This document shows positions 25,641 to 35,501 of a stretch of 64,000 bases of DNA, in pieces. Both the position numbers and the translations under genes were made by a program. This DNA is from Methylophilus sp. DW102 (lineage in GTDB: Bacteria; Pseudomonadota; Gammaproteobacteria; Burkholderiales; Methylophilaceae). The notes beneath the pieces were generated by a model. It saw only the letters and a program-made list of their open reading frames with translations. It was not told where the DNA came from and made no database searches. The stretch is taken from the NCBI RefSeq assembly GCF_037076555.1, contig NZ_AP029023.1, forward strand, positions 1,302,001 to 1,366,000. Direction: 5' to 3'. Position 1 is the first letter of the stretch. Each line of letters begins with the position of its first letter.

Positions 25641-26309
25641 ATGGTGGCTGCAGCAATCCCAAAAGAACAAATGAGTGCCTATCAGCGCTGGGAGATGGCC
25701 AGTTTTGATGATGCTAATAGCAGTGAGAGCGTGCGTCGCAAACAGGCACAGGCCGATGAAGCCGCGCGCACGGTCACTGAAATTCTCAAGCAAGTCCGCC
25801 AGGAAGCCTATGAAGAAGGGTTCAAGATTGGTTATGGCGATGGCATGCAGCACGCGCAGGCACAACTGGAAAACGAACGTGGTCAGTTGTTGCAAATGGC
25901 GCAGAGTTTCCAGCAGGCGCTGGCGTTTCAGGATAGCCATGTTGCCGAGTCTGTTTTGAGCCTGGCGCTGGATCTGGCCAAAGCCATGATGAAAACCAAG
26001 TTGCAGGCCGATCCGCAGGCGGTGCTCCCGGTCGTGCTGGATGCCATGCACTATTTGCCCCAAGTCAGACAGCCCGCGCGCCTGATTGTGCATCCGGATG
26101 ATGCGCAGGTGCTACGCAGTCATATCGGCGACACACTCAAAGAGCAAGGCTGGCAAATTGTCGAAGAGTTGCAAGTCGAACGTGGCGGTTGCCTGGTTGA
26201 AACGGCAGATAACCAGATTGATGCCAGCAATGAGGTCCGCTGGAAACGTCTGGTACAAGGGCTGTCACGCTATGATGACTGGCATAAACCTGCCTCCACC
26301 CACGAATAA
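25641..26309 (+). CDS. fliH: Flagellar assembly protein FliH
   Basis: A 222-residue protein with the FliH pattern: an N-terminal YQRWEMASFDD motif, a coiled coil with glycine-spaced EAYEEGFKIGYGDGM, and a C-terminal domain (RLIVHPDDAQVL, GGCLVETADNQIDAS). FliH regulates the FliI ATPase and docks it to FliN. AAGGAAG precedes the start. Confidence 0.93.
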   Translation: MVAAAIPKEQMSAYQRWEMASFDDANSSESVRRKQAQADEAARTVTEILKQVRQEAYEEGFKIGYGDGMQHAQAQLENERGQLLQMAQSFQQALAFQDSHVAESVLSLALDLAKAMMKTKLQADPQAVLPVVLDAMHYLPQVRQPARLIVHPDDAQVLRSHIGDTLKEQGWQIVEELQVERGGCLVETADNQIDASNEVRWKRLVQGLSRYDDWHKPASTHE

Positions 26310-26339
26310 GTTTTTCACTTTCTAGTTTAAGCCTACGTC

Positions 26340-27821
26340 ATGACAATTTCAGATTCAGGGCTGCCGACGTTAGACGCGGTTGCTGACAATAGCCCCCAAG
26401 TCACCAATGAGCCTCCCAAGCAGCCCAATGTGCATGAGCAGCGCTGGCAAAGTTATTTGCGCGATTGCAGTGAACTGATCAATATGGTCGACCCGCTTGA
26501 AGTCGCAGGTCGTATCGTCAAGGTGACTGGCCTGGTGATGGTCGCTACCGGTATCAAAATGCCAATAGGCGGTGCCTGTTTTATCCCGTTACAGGATGGA
26601 GGCCGGGTAGAAGCCGAGGTGGTGGGATTCGATGGCGAGAATTTGCTGCTCATGCCGCAAACCGCGTTGGAGGGGGTGACCCCGGGCGCCAAGGTGTTCA
26701 GCATGGAAATTGCTGAAACCGTGCCAAAACCCCAAATTGGCCGCCCGCCACGTCGACGTGCACAGGATAGAGCGCGCCATTTTCCGGTAGGGGATGGCTT
26801 GCTCGGACGCGTGGTCGATGCAGCCGGTAATCCGCTGGATGGTCTGGGCCCAATTCCGGGGGATGTGACCGCGCCGCTTAATGGCCGCGTGATTAACCCT
26901 TTGCAACGGGCACCGATTGAAGACACGCTGGATGTAGGGGTGCGTGCGATCAACGCCATGCTCACCGTGGGCAGGGGGCAGCGCATGGGCCTGTTCGCCG
27001 GCTCTGGTGTGGGTAAGAGTGTGCTGCTGGGCATGATGGCCCGTTACACCACTGCGGATGTGATCGTGGTCGGCCTGATTGGTGAACGGGGCCGCGAGGT
27101 ACAGGAATTTATCGAGCAGATTCTGGGGCCGGAGGGGCTGGCACGCTCTGTGGTGGTCGCTGCACCTGCCGACGTCTCGGCATTGATGCGCTTGCAAGGC
27201 GCGAGTTATGCCACGGCCATTGCCGAGCGTTTCCGCCAGCAAGGCAAAAATGTGTTGCTGATTATGGATTCACTCACGCGTTATGCCATGGCGCAACGCG
27301 AAATTGCCCTGGCCATTGGTGAGCCACCGGCAACCAAGGGCTATCCGCCTTCTGTGTTTGCCAAATTGCCGGCACTGGTCGAGCGTACCGGCAATGGCGC
27401 CAGGGGCGAGGGCTCGATTACAGCGTTTTATACCGTGTTGACCGAAGGCGATGACCAGCAGGATCCGATTGCGGACTCTGCGCGCGCGATTCTGGACGGA
27501 CACATCGTGTTGAACCGCAGCCTGGCCGAGAGCGGACATTACCCCGCCATTGATATCGAGCAGTCGATCAGTCGCGCCATGCACAACATTACCAGCAAAG
27601 AACATCAACAGGCCGCCCGCATGCTCAAGCAGTGGTACTCACGCTATCTGCGCAATCAGGACTTGATCGCGGTAGGGGCTTATCAGCCAGGATCAGACCC
27701 CATGCTGGATATCGCGATTAGAAAACGTGACGACATCAATGCCTTTTTACAACAAGACATTGATGAGTGTGCGGATATGCAGCATAGCCTGCAGCAATTA
27801 GCCAACACGCTAACCTTATAG
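26340..27821 (+). CDS. fliI: Flagellum-specific ATP synthase FliI
   Basis: A 493-residue F1-like ATPase with Walker A GSGVGKS near residue 221, [15 protein letters not shown], Walker [19 protein letters not shown] and [18 protein letters not shown]. It powers unloading of export substrates at the type III gate. The N-terminus (about 45 residues) is longer than in enteric FliI and rich in proline and asparagine. The ribosome binding site upstream of ATG 26340 is weak. Confidence 0.96.
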   Translation: MTISDSGLPTLDAVADNSPQVTNEPPKQPNVHEQRWQSYLRDCSELINMVDPLEVAGRIVKVTGLVMVATGIKMPIGGACFIPLQDGGRVEAEVVGFDGENLLLMPQTALEGVTPGAKVFSMEIAETVPKPQIGRPPRRRAQDRARHFPVGDGLLGRVVDAAGNPLDGLGPIPGDVTAPLNGRVINPLQRAPIEDTLDVGVRAINAMLTVGRGQRMGLFAGSGVGKSVLLGMMARYTTADVIVVGLIGERGREVQEFIEQILGPEGLARSVVVAAPADVSALMRLQGASYATAIAERFRQQGKNVLLIMDSLTRYAMAQREIALAIGEPPATKGYPPSVFAKLPALVERTGNGARGEGSITAFYTVLTEGDDQQDPIADSARAILDGHIVLNRSLAESGHYPAIDIEQSISRAMHNITSKEHQQAARMLKQWYSRYLRNQDLIAVGAYQPGSDPMLDIAIRKRDDINAFLQQDIDECADMQHSLQQLANTLTL

Positions 27822-27839
27822 CCCCTTTAAAGCGAGCCC

Positions 27840-28286
27840 ATGGCCAAACAATCCACCCAAACCCTGACCTTGCTTAACCAGTTGGCTGCCGACGAGGTGG
27901 AAGCGGCGATGCAGGCGCTGGCCCAGGCCATGCAACAGCTGGAACAGGCGCAACAGCAGCAAGTCATGCTGGCGCAATATCAGCAGGAATATGAGCAGCA
28001 ATGGCAGCAGGTAGTGCAAAACGGCCTTAAAGCCGATTTATACCGTAATTTTCAGGGCTTTTTCTCGCAATTGGAATTGGCGGTACGCACGCAAAATGCT
28101 CAAATCGAACAATGTCAGGCGATTGTCCAGCAGCAGCGGTTGCGGTTGCAGGAAAAACAGCGCAAGCAAAAGTCTTATGAAGTTTTGATTACGCGGGCTC
28201 AAACCTCACAGGCCAAGGCTGAAAACAAGCGTGATCAGAAAATGATGGACGAATTTGCCAGCCGCGCCAGACGAGCACGTTGGTAA
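27840..28286 (+). CDS. fliJ: Flagellar export protein FliJ
   Basis: A 148-residue, almost fully helical, glutamine-rich protein, as expected for the antiparallel coiled coil of FliJ (LEQAQQQQVMLAQYQQEY; RQKQKSYEVL-type helix). It ends with DQKMMDEFASRARRARW, the usual FliJ tail. It couples FliI to FlhA. It lies 18 bases after fliI. Confidence 0.9.
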   Translation: MAKQSTQTLTLLNQLAADEVEAAMQALAQAMQQLEQAQQQQVMLAQYQQEYEQQWQQVVQNGLKADLYRNFQGFFSQLELAVRTQNAQIEQCQAIVQQQRLRLQEKQRKQKSYEVLITRAQTSQAKAENKRDQKMMDEFASRARRARW

Positions 28287-28304
28287 ATAGCCGGGAGTAA
28301 TGTG

Positions 28305-29699
28305 ATGGCCTTGATTAATTCACCAGTACTGCCTACCCAGGCGTCAGAGGCGCTTAAAGCGCCCATGACGTCGTCAGGCGGCCAGGAGCCGGTGTCACCC
28401 GATGCGTTTTCACAAACTTTGCGCCAGCAAATGGCCCAAGCCCAACCTTCTGCGCCTAAAGACAAGCCTGCTGCGCCCAAAGCGGAGAGCAACACTGAGC
28501 AAGGTGCTGTGTCGAATAAGGCGAGTGAACCGACTGAACCGTCTGACAAAACCACTGCCGCCACGGGGACAGAAGTCGCCCCAACAGAAAAAAATATTCC
28601 CCACCTCGCAGGCAAAACCAAGGCCAAATCCAAAGCAGACGAGAACACCAGTCTGGCAAACAGTGTCGCCAGAGAGCCTTCTAGCGTGGTCTCTCCTGTT
28701 GTGGGGGTAATTGACCCTGCCAGTTTGACCGATGCCAATCCTGACCAGAAAAAAACCGGTGTTGGCACGACTGAGGATACCAGTGCTGCGGCTGCCGGCA
28801 TCATGCCATGGATGCAGACCATGCTTGCGATGCGGGCCAATCAGCCCGCAGAGGCTGCAAAAGGTGGCGCCGAAGGGGTAGCATTGACCCTTAGTAACGG
28901 TCGCTTTGCAGCCGCTGGCTTCGATAAAGCCTCTAGCCAACACGGGATAACGAATGAGTTGCAGATCACGCCAGCCACCGACAAAGACACGCTGACAGCA
29001 GCGACCGCGGTTGTGCCAGACGGTAAGCAGCTCTCAAGCTTATCCACCAAATCAGAAAAGACGGCGGAAGGTTTTACAGCGCTGTTGAATAACGCCAAAT
29101 CGACCAGCGCGGAGATTGTCTTGCCTAAAGGCATGGAGCAGGCCGTGCGTGCGCATGAAACGACGCAGGGCGCCAGTACATTGACCACGCCGCCCATGAT
29201 AGAGGCCATGCCGCAGACGCCCTGGTTGCAATCGGCTGGCGTGACCGATTTGAGCCAGGTGGTCACCACCCAGATTACGACGCCGTTTACCGATGACCGT
29301 TGGCAAGCCGCAATTAACCAGCATGTGATGCAGATGGCTAGCCAGAGCGACGAAGTGGCCAGCCTGACATTGTCGCCCCCGGATTTGGGGCCCATCCAGG
29401 TGGTGTTAAAGGTCGATAACCAGTCAGTGAATCCCAGTTTTATCACGGATAACCCTCTGGTGCGCCAGGCGCTGGAAGATGGCATGCAGGATCTGCGTGA
29501 TCGCATGCAGTCCCAGGGCTTGCAACTGGGCCAGACCTTTGTTGGCAACGGGCAGCAGGCACAACAGCATTTTGAACAGCAATCCAGCCGTGATTCTGCA
29601 AGGACTGCAGCCCCTGGGGCTGAGTCAGACACGGCGATCGCACCGCAAACGGCAGTCCAGCCACGTGTGGTACGTGGCTTGGTGGATACGTTTGTATAA
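28305..29699 (+). CDS. fliK: Flagellar hook-length control protein FliK
   Basis: A 464-residue protein. ATG 28305 fits the GGGAG at 28293-28297 better than the preceding GTG. The N-terminal two thirds are low-complexity, rich in alanine, threonine and lysine (ruler region). The conserved C-terminal domain contains VASLTLSPPDLGPIQVVLKV and LRDRMQSQGLQLGQTFV. It measures hook length and switches export specificity. A second FliK-family gene is at 19119. Confidence 0.93.
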   Translation: MALINSPVLPTQASEALKAPMTSSGGQEPVSPDAFSQTLRQQMAQAQPSAPKDKPAAPKAESNTEQGAVSNKASEPTEPSDKTTAATGTEVAPTEKNIPHLAGKTKAKSKADENTSLANSVAREPSSVVSPVVGVIDPASLTDANPDQKKTGVGTTEDTSAAAAGIMPWMQTMLAMRANQPAEAAKGGAEGVALTLSNGRFAAAGFDKASSQHGITNELQITPATDKDTLTAATAVVPDGKQLSSLSTKSEKTAEGFTALLNNAKSTSAEIVLPKGMEQAVRAHETTQGASTLTTPPMIEAMPQTPWLQSAGVTDLSQVVTTQITTPFTDDRWQAAINQHVMQMASQSDEVASLTLSPPDLGPIQVVLKVDNQSVNPSFITDNPLVRQALEDGMQDLRDRMQSQGLQLGQTFVGNGQQAQQHFEQQSSRDSARTAAPGAESDTAIAPQTAVQPRVVRGLVDTFV

Positions 29700-29849
29700 G
29701 CATTGCTCCAGGCTGGCTAGCATGCCTCACCCAGCATAAAGGTCGATTTAACGCTGATTTTCCCCTTTTATCCGGCAATGTTTTGCTGGGCGCTCTCCGC
29801 ATAATGACACCATATATCGTCAAGGTTTTACAGTAAGAAAGGTAGTGTC

Positions 29850-30464
29850 ATGGCTCAAGAACCAGCAAAAGCAGACGGTGCAGCAGAGGCCGCCCCCAAA
29901 TCCAAGAAAAAACTGATTGTGATCCTGGCCGTGGTGCTGGCGTTAGCCGCTGGCGGCGGCGCAGCAGCCTTCTTCCTGATGAAAAAACCTGAGGCGCATC
30001 AGGCCAAAGGCAAGCATGGTAGCAAGGCCGAGAAAGAAGATGGCCACGAAGAAAGTGCTGCTGAGGGCGAAGAGGAAGAGGCCGCAGCCGATGAAGAAGA
30101 GGAAGAGCATGAAAGCGGTGGTGGCGGTGGCCATGGTGAAGCAGGTGCGGGCCCGGCCTACTTGCAGTTTGAAACGTTTACCGTGAACTTGCTGCCTGAT
30201 CCCGATGAAAAGTTTTTGCAACTGGACCTGACCATTGAAGCCAAAGACACTGCACTGGCCGACAAAATGAAGGCACAAATGCCGCTCATGCGTAACCGTG
30301 TATTGATGTTGCTCACCAGTAAAAAAGCATCGGATATTGCGACGCCTGAGGGCAAAGCTCAGCTCAGCGAAGAACTGCTGGCAGAACTGAAAAAACCTTT
30401 GAAAAAGGGGGGTAAACAACTCAAGATCAAACAGGTGTTGTTTACTTCATTTGTCATCCAGTAA
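29850..30464 (+). CDS. fliL: Flagellar basal body-associated protein FliL
   Basis: A 204-residue inner-membrane protein: a short cytoplasmic start, one membrane helix (LIVILAVVLALAAGGGAAAFFL) and a C-terminal periplasmic stomatin-like domain (YLQFETFTVNLLPDPDEKFLQLDL; MPLMRNRVLMLLTSK). Between helix and domain lies an unusually long acidic linker of glutamate, alanine and glycine (about residues 55-100), making the protein some 50 residues longer than enteric FliL. It sits 150 bases after fliK, so a separate promoter is possible. Confidence 0.94.
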   Translation: MAQEPAKADGAAEAAPKSKKKLIVILAVVLALAAGGGAAAFFLMKKPEAHQAKGKHGSKAEKEDGHEESAAEGEEEEAAADEEEEEHESGGGGGHGEAGAGPAYLQFETFTVNLLPDPDEKFLQLDLTIEAKDTALADKMKAQMPLMRNRVLMLLTSKKASDIATPEGKAQLSEELLAELKKPLKKGGKQLKIKQVLFTSFVIQ

Positions 30465-30479
30465 TGCCTGAGAATAACC

Positions 30480-31484
30480 ATGTCTGCAGATAAATTCTTA
30501 TCACAAGACGAAATCGACGCCTTACTTAAAGGGGTCGAGGGCGACGATGACAGTGATGCATCCAGCAAGGATGAGTCTGGTGTTCGCAACTATAACCTGG
30601 CCACGCAAGAGCGCATTGTGCGTGGGCGTATGGCCACGCTTGAGATCATTAATGAGCGTTTTGCCCGGCTGCTGCGTATTGAGTTGTTCAATTTTCTGCG
30701 GCGTACGGTCGAAATCTCGGTAGGGCCGGTCAGGATCATCAAATACACGGACTTTATCCGTAATCTGGTGGTCCCCACCAATCTCAATTTGATCCACATG
30801 AATCCCTTGCGCGGCACGGGTGTGCTGGTACTGGATCCTACCTTGGTCTTTTTGCTGGTGGATAATATGTTTGGCGGCGATGGCCGCTTTCATACCCGGG
30901 TGGAGGGGCGTGATTTCACCGAAACCGAGCAGCGGATTATTCAACGCGTGCTGAATATCTTGTTTGACGCCTACCAGAAAGCCTGGGCGCCTATTTATCC
31001 GGTGCAGTTTGAGTATCTGCGCTCGGAGATGAATACCCAGTTTGCCAGCATTGCCACCCCGAATGAAGTGGTGGTGGCGATTACGTTTAATGTGGAGCTG
31101 GGACCTAACAGTGGTGAAATCCATTTCTGTGTGCCTTATGCCATGGTGGAGCCGATCAAGGACTTGTTGACCTCGTCCCTGCAAGGCGAGAACCTTGGCG
31201 GTGACAAACGCTGGGTAAAAATGATGACCCAGCAAATCCAGGCGGCAGAAGTCGAAATTGTGGCCAATCTGACCACACGCAAGATGATGGTGGCAGACCT
31301 GCTTGCGTTAAAAGTGGGGGATGTCATTCCTGTGAATATTCAGGATACGGTAGAAGGACAAATCGATAACGTGCCCATTATGGAGTGTCGTTATGGCGTG
31401 TTTAACGGGCAATATGCGCTCAAGGTGGAAAAAATGATACGTGCTGACGGTAGTAGTCAGGAACAATTGCAAGGAGAGTCATAA
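30480..31484 (+). CDS. fliM: Flagellar motor switch protein FliM
   Basis: A 334-residue protein starting with the CheY-binding EIDALLKG type motif (FLSQDEIDALLKGVEG), a CheC-like middle domain (GPVRIIKYTDFIRNLVVPTNLNLI; FGGDGRFHTRVEGRDFTETEQ) and a C-terminal SpoA domain (VGDVIPVNIQDTVEGQIDNVP). Its stop overlaps the fliN start by one base. Confidence 0.97.
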   Translation: MSADKFLSQDEIDALLKGVEGDDDSDASSKDESGVRNYNLATQERIVRGRMATLEIINERFARLLRIELFNFLRRTVEISVGPVRIIKYTDFIRNLVVPTNLNLIHMNPLRGTGVLVLDPTLVFLLVDNMFGGDGRFHTRVEGRDFTETEQRIIQRVLNILFDAYQKAWAPIYPVQFEYLRSEMNTQFASIATPNEVVVAITFNVELGPNSGEIHFCVPYAMVEPIKDLLTSSLQGENLGGDKRWVKMMTQQIQAAEVEIVANLTTRKMMVADLLALKVGDVIPVNIQDTVEGQIDNVPIMECRYGVFNGQYALKVEKMIRADGSSQEQLQGES

Positions 31485-31969
31485 TGGCAATGGATCCCGC
31501 GACAAGTAGTAATGAAGAGGAATTGGATGCCGCACTGGCCAGCATGGGTATGCCTGAGTCGGAAGGGGTGCAAACCATTGCCGAGGATGACTGGGGCGCG
31601 GCCCTGGCCGAGCAAACCAAAGCCGAGTCCTCTGCATTGCAAGAGCCGATAGGCAAGGCCGCCGTTTTTAACGAGTTTAGCAGCAGCAACAAACTCGAAG
31701 GCACCCAGAACGATATTGATTTTATTCTGGATATTCCGGTACAGCTGACTGTAGAGCTGGGCCGTACCAAGATTTCGATCAAGAACCTGTTGCAATTGGC
31801 GCAAGGTTCTGTAGTTGAGCTGGATGGCATGGCGGGTGAGCCCATGGACGTATTAGTGAATGGCTGCCTGATTGCACAAGGTGAGGTGGTGGTGGTGAAT
31901 GACAAGTTTGGTATCCGCCTGACGGACATCATTACGCCTGCGGAACGGATCCGTAAATTGAACCGCTAA
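31484..31969 (+). CDS. fliN: Flagellar motor switch protein FliN
   Basis: A 161-residue protein with an acidic N-terminal extension of about 80 residues and the SpoA domain DFILDIPVQLTVELGRTKISIKNLLQLAQGSVVELDG, followed by NGCLIAQGEVVVVNDKFGIRLTDI. It completes the C ring with FliM. It overlaps fliM by one base (TAATG). Confidence 0.96.
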   Translation: MAMDPATSSNEEELDAALASMGMPESEGVQTIAEDDWGAALAEQTKAESSALQEPIGKAAVFNEFSSSNKLEGTQNDIDFILDIPVQLTVELGRTKISIKNLLQLAQGSVVELDGMAGEPMDVLVNGCLIAQGEVVVVNDKFGIRLTDIITPAERIRKLNR

Positions 31970-31984
31970 GTGCCCAGGATGGTG

Positions 31985-32494
31985 ATGCGCATAATTCATT
32001 CTTACCGGTGGCTAGTGGCCGCCGTCGTTAGCAGTTGTGTTTCCCCGTTGACCGTGGCGGCTACCTCTGCAGCAGCCCCGGTAGCACCCAGCGCCAGCGA
32101 TACCTTGGGCCGTATGGTGTGGGGCACTGTGATTGTCTTGCTGGCGATTGCCGGGATTGCCTGGTTTTTGCGTCGAGTCCTCCCGGGACAAACTCATCTT
32201 TCACGTGGCGTGATCAAGCAGGTTGGCGGTTTACAGTTAAGCCCTAGGGAGCGCGTGGTTGTGCTTGAAGTAGGCGGCCGTTGGTTGGTGGTGGGCCTGC
32301 ATGGCGGGCAAATGACGGCCTTGGGTGAGGTGAGTCCGACGGCGGCTGAATCTGGCGCCCTTGACAACTTAGCCACGCCTGAGGACTCCTCAAGCACAGT
32401 CATAGACCCGCAAGCATCCTTTGCAGTACGCTTGCAACAAGCCATGCAAGCCACCTTGCAACAGAAAGTCAAATCTTTCAAAAACAAGCCTTGA
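31985..32494 (+). CDS. fliO: Flagellar biosynthetic protein FliO
   Basis: ATG 31985 fits the CAGGA at 31975-31979 best; GTG 31970 and ATG 31979 are in-frame alternatives. The product of about 170 residues has a signal-like N-terminus (LVAAVVSSCVSPLTVAATSA), one membrane helix (VWGTVIVLLAIAGIAWFLRR) and the FliO core LQLSPRERVVVLEVGGRWLVVGLHGG. It helps assemble the FliP ring. Confidence 0.88.
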   Translation: MRIIHSYRWLVAAVVSSCVSPLTVAATSAAAPVAPSASDTLGRMVWGTVIVLLAIAGIAWFLRRVLPGQTHLSRGVIKQVGGLQLSPRERVVVLEVGGRWLVVGLHGGQMTALGEVSPTAAESGALDNLATPEDSSSTVIDPQASFAVRLQQAMQATLQQKVKSFKNKP

Positions 32495-32603
32495 GTGGCT
32501 TATTTCCAGCCTTTGATTAGGCGTTTCCCAGCGTAGACTAACCCTAACTTATTTTAGGTCTTGCGTGCTTTTGTGCGCGCAAGCAAGTGACGGGTATAGT
32601 TGC

Positions 32604-33368
32604 ATGCGTTTACATTCCATCCTCAAGTCTTTGCAATTCGTGCTGCCAGTGGCGCTGTTATGGCTATGGTCCACAGGCACGCTGGCGGCAGAAGGCTTGC
32701 CGATAGGCACAGTGACGCCGGCACCAGGGGGCGGCCAGGATTACACGCTGAGCCTGCAAACCCTGATCCTGCTCACCGCGCTCACGTTTATTCCAGCCGC
32801 ATTGCTGATGATGACCGGTTTTACGCGCATTGTGATTGTGCTGTCGCTATTGCGTCAGGCGCTGGGGACACAGTCTGCGCCTTCTAATCAGGTGTTGATT
32901 GGTCTGGCCTTGTTTATCACCTTTTTTGTCATGGGGCCGGTGTTCGACAAAATTTACAGCGATGCTTACCAGCCGCTTTCTGAAAACAAAATTACAATGC
33001 AAGAGGCCTTGCAGCGGGGCGTGTTGCCACTGAAAGCCTTTATGCTCAAGCAAACGCGCGAGACCGACCTGGCCATGTTTGCCAATATGGCCCATAGCGA
33101 GTCCATCAATACACCAGAAGAAGTCCCGCTCAGAATTCTGGTGCCTGCATTTATGACCAGTGAGCTGAAAACGGCGTTTCAGATTGGTTTTGCCATTTAT
33201 ATCCCGTTTCTGATTATTGATATGGTGGTGGCCAGTATCTTGATGGCCATGGGCATGATGATGATGTCACCGGCCGTGGTCTCTTTGCCTTTCAAGCTGA
33301 TGCTGTTTGTGCTGGTAGACGGCTGGCAATTGATCCTGGGGTCTTTGGCGCAAAGCTTTGTCCTCTAA
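32604..33368 (+). CDS. fliP: Flagellar export gate protein FliP
   Basis: The start was set at ATG 32604, which gives a proper signal peptide ([19 protein letters not shown]...LAAEG), as FliP is one of the few gate proteins made with one. The 254-residue protein has the FliP signature [44 protein letters not shown] and [16 protein letters not shown]. It forms the core of the FliPQR export channel. Confidence 0.95.
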   Translation: MRLHSILKSLQFVLPVALLWLWSTGTLAAEGLPIGTVTPAPGGGQDYTLSLQTLILLTALTFIPAALLMMTGFTRIVIVLSLLRQALGTQSAPSNQVLIGLALFITFFVMGPVFDKIYSDAYQPLSENKITMQEALQRGVLPLKAFMLKQTRETDLAMFANMAHSESINTPEEVPLRILVPAFMTSELKTAFQIGFAIYIPFLIIDMVVASILMAMGMMMMSPAVVSLPFKLMLFVLVDGWQLILGSLAQSFVL

Positions 33369-33391
33369 CTCGTTTCTTTTTGGAGTATTGT

Positions 33392-33661
33392 ATGAGTCCA
33401 GAACAAGTCCTGACCTTGGGCAGTGAAGCCATGCAGACCACCTTGCTGGTGGCAGCGCCGGTATTGGGCACTGCGCTGATCATTGGTCTGGTGGTTAGTA
33501 TTTTTCAGGCGGCCACACAAATCAACGAGCAGACCTTGTCTTTTATCCCCAAGCTGGTAGGGGTGATGGCGATCTTGCTATTGGCCGGGCACTGGATGCT
33601 GATGACGCTGGTGGACTACATGCACCATATCTTCACCATGATTCCACAGCTGGTCAATTAA
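33392..33661 (+). CDS. fliQ: Flagellar export gate protein FliQ
   Basis: ATG 33392 follows TGGAG at 33381-33385. The 89-residue protein has two membrane helices (TTLLVAAPVLGTALIIGLVV; LVGVMAILLLAGHWMLMTLV) and the conserved SIFQAATQINEQTLSFIPKL loop. Confidence 0.96.
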   Translation: MSPEQVLTLGSEAMQTTLLVAAPVLGTALIIGLVVSIFQAATQINEQTLSFIPKLVGVMAILLLAGHWMLMTLVDYMHHIFTMIPQLVN

Positions 33662-33679
33662 CGACGGCTGCCTCGCCAC

Positions 33680-34447
33680 ATGCTGACGATTCATGACTCA
33701 GACCTGCAGCAGTGGGTGGTACAGTTTCTCTGGCCGCTGACACGTATCCTCGGCTGCATTGCCGTGGTGCCGTTGTTCAGTCATCCCTCCATTCCCAACC
33801 GCATTAAACTCACAATCGGCTTTATCATTACGCTGGCACTGGTGCCTGGCATCCAGGTGCCTAATATTGCCGTGCTGTCATGGCAAGGCTTGTTCTCATT
33901 ACTTGCACAGTTTTTGATCGGCATCAGCATGGGCTTTGTCATGCGGCTCATGTTCACTGCCGTCGAGCTGGCTGGCTTTATGATGGGGATGAGCATGGGG
34001 CTGGGCTTTGCCAGCTTTTATGACCCGCATACCGAAGGGCAAACCATCGCCGTCGCCCAGATGCTGACCATGCTGACCTTGATGGTGTTTATGAGCCTGG
34101 ACGGGCACTTGATTGTCATTGCAGTGATGATGCAGAGTTTTGAAACCATGCCGATAGGCATGACGCACTGGCAACTGAATAGCCAGGCGATTGCAAGCAT
34201 TGGAGGTCATATTTTCTCGCAAGGCTTGCTGATGTCTTTGCCCGTGATTGCCAGTCTGCTGATTACCAACATGGCGCTGGGCGTATTAACCAAAGCCGCC
34301 CCTCAACTCAACCTGTTTGCCATGGGCTTTCCAATCACCATCGCGGTCGGGTTTATCATGATTTTGCTCGGATTACCTTCTCTGATTCATCCGGTCGAGG
34401 ACTGGATGATCGATGCGCAGCAATACATGCTGCAAGTGCTGCATTAG
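33680..34447 (+). CDS. fliR: Flagellar export gate protein FliR
   Basis: A 255-residue multi-pass membrane protein with the FliR pattern: LTRILGCIAVVPLFSHPSIPNRIK, LIGISMGFVMRLMFTAVELAGFMMGM and GFASFYDPH. The C-terminal half has several membrane helices. It ends the plus-strand fli run; the next gene, flgL, is convergent. Confidence 0.95.
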   Translation: MLTIHDSDLQQWVVQFLWPLTRILGCIAVVPLFSHPSIPNRIKLTIGFIITLALVPGIQVPNIAVLSWQGLFSLLAQFLIGISMGFVMRLMFTAVELAGFMMGMSMGLGFASFYDPHTEGQTIAVAQMLTMLTLMVFMSLDGHLIVIAVMMQSFETMPIGMTHWQLNSQAIASIGGHIFSQGLLMSLPVIASLLITNMALGVLTKAAPQLNLFAMGFPITIAVGFIMILLGLPSLIHPVEDWMIDAQQYMLQVLH

Positions 34448-34498
34448 TCTCACTGATTTACCAATCGCGCTTTAGACGTATTGTTTGGATTGATCCAT

Positions 34499-34534
34499 GA
34501 AAAAGCCGATCGCTGGTAAGCGATCGGCTAAAAA
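34499..34534 (-). terminator. Intrinsic terminator of the flgB-flgL/flgKL transcripts
   Basis: A perfect 11-bp stem AGCCGATCGCT/AGCGATCGGCT (34504-34514 with 34519-34529), GGTA loop. Read on the minus strand it is followed by TTTTTC, so it terminates leftward transcription from flgL. A-runs on the plus strand give no T-tail for fliR. Confidence 0.85.
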
Positions 34535-34555
34535 TCAGTGTGATACCGGTCTGAA

Positions 34556-35461
34556 TTAAATAAACTGGAACAGTGACAGTTTAGAGGTCGAAACAAACGA
34601 CTTCTGAGCGGCTTCCATAATGGTATTCTTTTTAGCCAGGTCAGACAGTGCTTGCGTGTAGTCCAGGTCTTGCAAGTCGGAAAGTACCTTAGAGTATTGC
34701 AGGGATATATCATCGCCTGTGTCATCCAGAATCTGGATTTCGTTGAGTTGGCTACCAATTTGCGCTCTGGTATCAAGAATGCTGTCCAGGGATTTGTCTG
34801 TATTCTGCAGAGCAGTTGCCAGGCCATTGGTGAAGTTGGTGCGGGATGTTGCATCAGTAATCGGTGTATTGAGCAACGTAATTGCCTGTTGCATGTTGGC
34901 AAATAAGTTATTGCCGTTGGCATTGAACACGCTATCACCGGTAAACGTGGTCGGCATGGTCCGGTTATCATCAATCTGCAAATTCATGCGCGAGGTCTCC
35001 CCCTGGAAAACACCCGCACTGGTAAATGCCGCCTTATCTGTAGTAAATCCTGAGTAGATAAAGTTACCCATGGAGTCTTTGGCGTTGGCCAGACTGATCA
35101 GGCTATCCAGGCGGCCTTGCAACTCAGTCGCAATACTTTGGCGCTGTGAATCGTTATAGGTGGCGTTACCCGCGGCCGTCAGTGAACTCTTGATATTCAA
35201 CACCAAGTCAGTCACGGACGATAAATTGGTTTCATAGTTTTCGAGCATGCTGCTGGCCGTTTTTCGCGTCTCGGCAAAAGTGTCCTTCATGCTCTTGTTA
35301 TTGTTGATCTCGATAATCCTGGCAGAGGCAACCGGGTCATCCGCTGGCGAGCGGACTTTCTTGCCTGAAGAAATTTTTTCATTCAGATCATTCACGTCAC
35401 TTTGTAGGCCCATGAGGCGGTTGGTGCCATTGGCATAGATCGTATTTGTACTTAATCTCAT
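34556..35461 (-). CDS. flgL: Hook-filament junction protein FlgL (HAP3)
   Basis: A 301-residue flagellin-like protein: N-terminal MRLSTNTIYANGTNRLMGLQ, NDLNEKISSGKKVRSPADDPVASARI and a C-terminal LDYTQALSDLAKKNTIMEAAQKS helix. It joins hook to filament with FlgK. It lies 40 bases after flgK and is presumably read from the sigma-28 promoter upstream of flgK. Confidence 0.96.
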   Translation of the reverse strand: MRLSTNTIYANGTNRLMGLQSDVNDLNEKISSGKKVRSPADDPVASARIIEINNNKSMKDTFAETRKTASSMLENYETNLSSVTDLVLNIKSSLTAAGNATYNDSQRQSIATELQGRLDSLISLANAKDSMGNFIYSGFTTDKAAFTSAGVFQGETSRMNLQIDDNRTMPTTFTGDSVFNANGNNLFANMQQAITLLNTPITDATSRTNFTNGLATALQNTDKSLDSILDTRAQIGSQLNEIQILDDTGDDISLQYSKVLSDLQDLDYTQALSDLAKKNTIMEAAQKSFVSTSKLSLFQFI

Positions 35462-35501
35462 AGTGACATCCTTACTCGATGTGATTTACCCAGTTCTGAA
35501 T

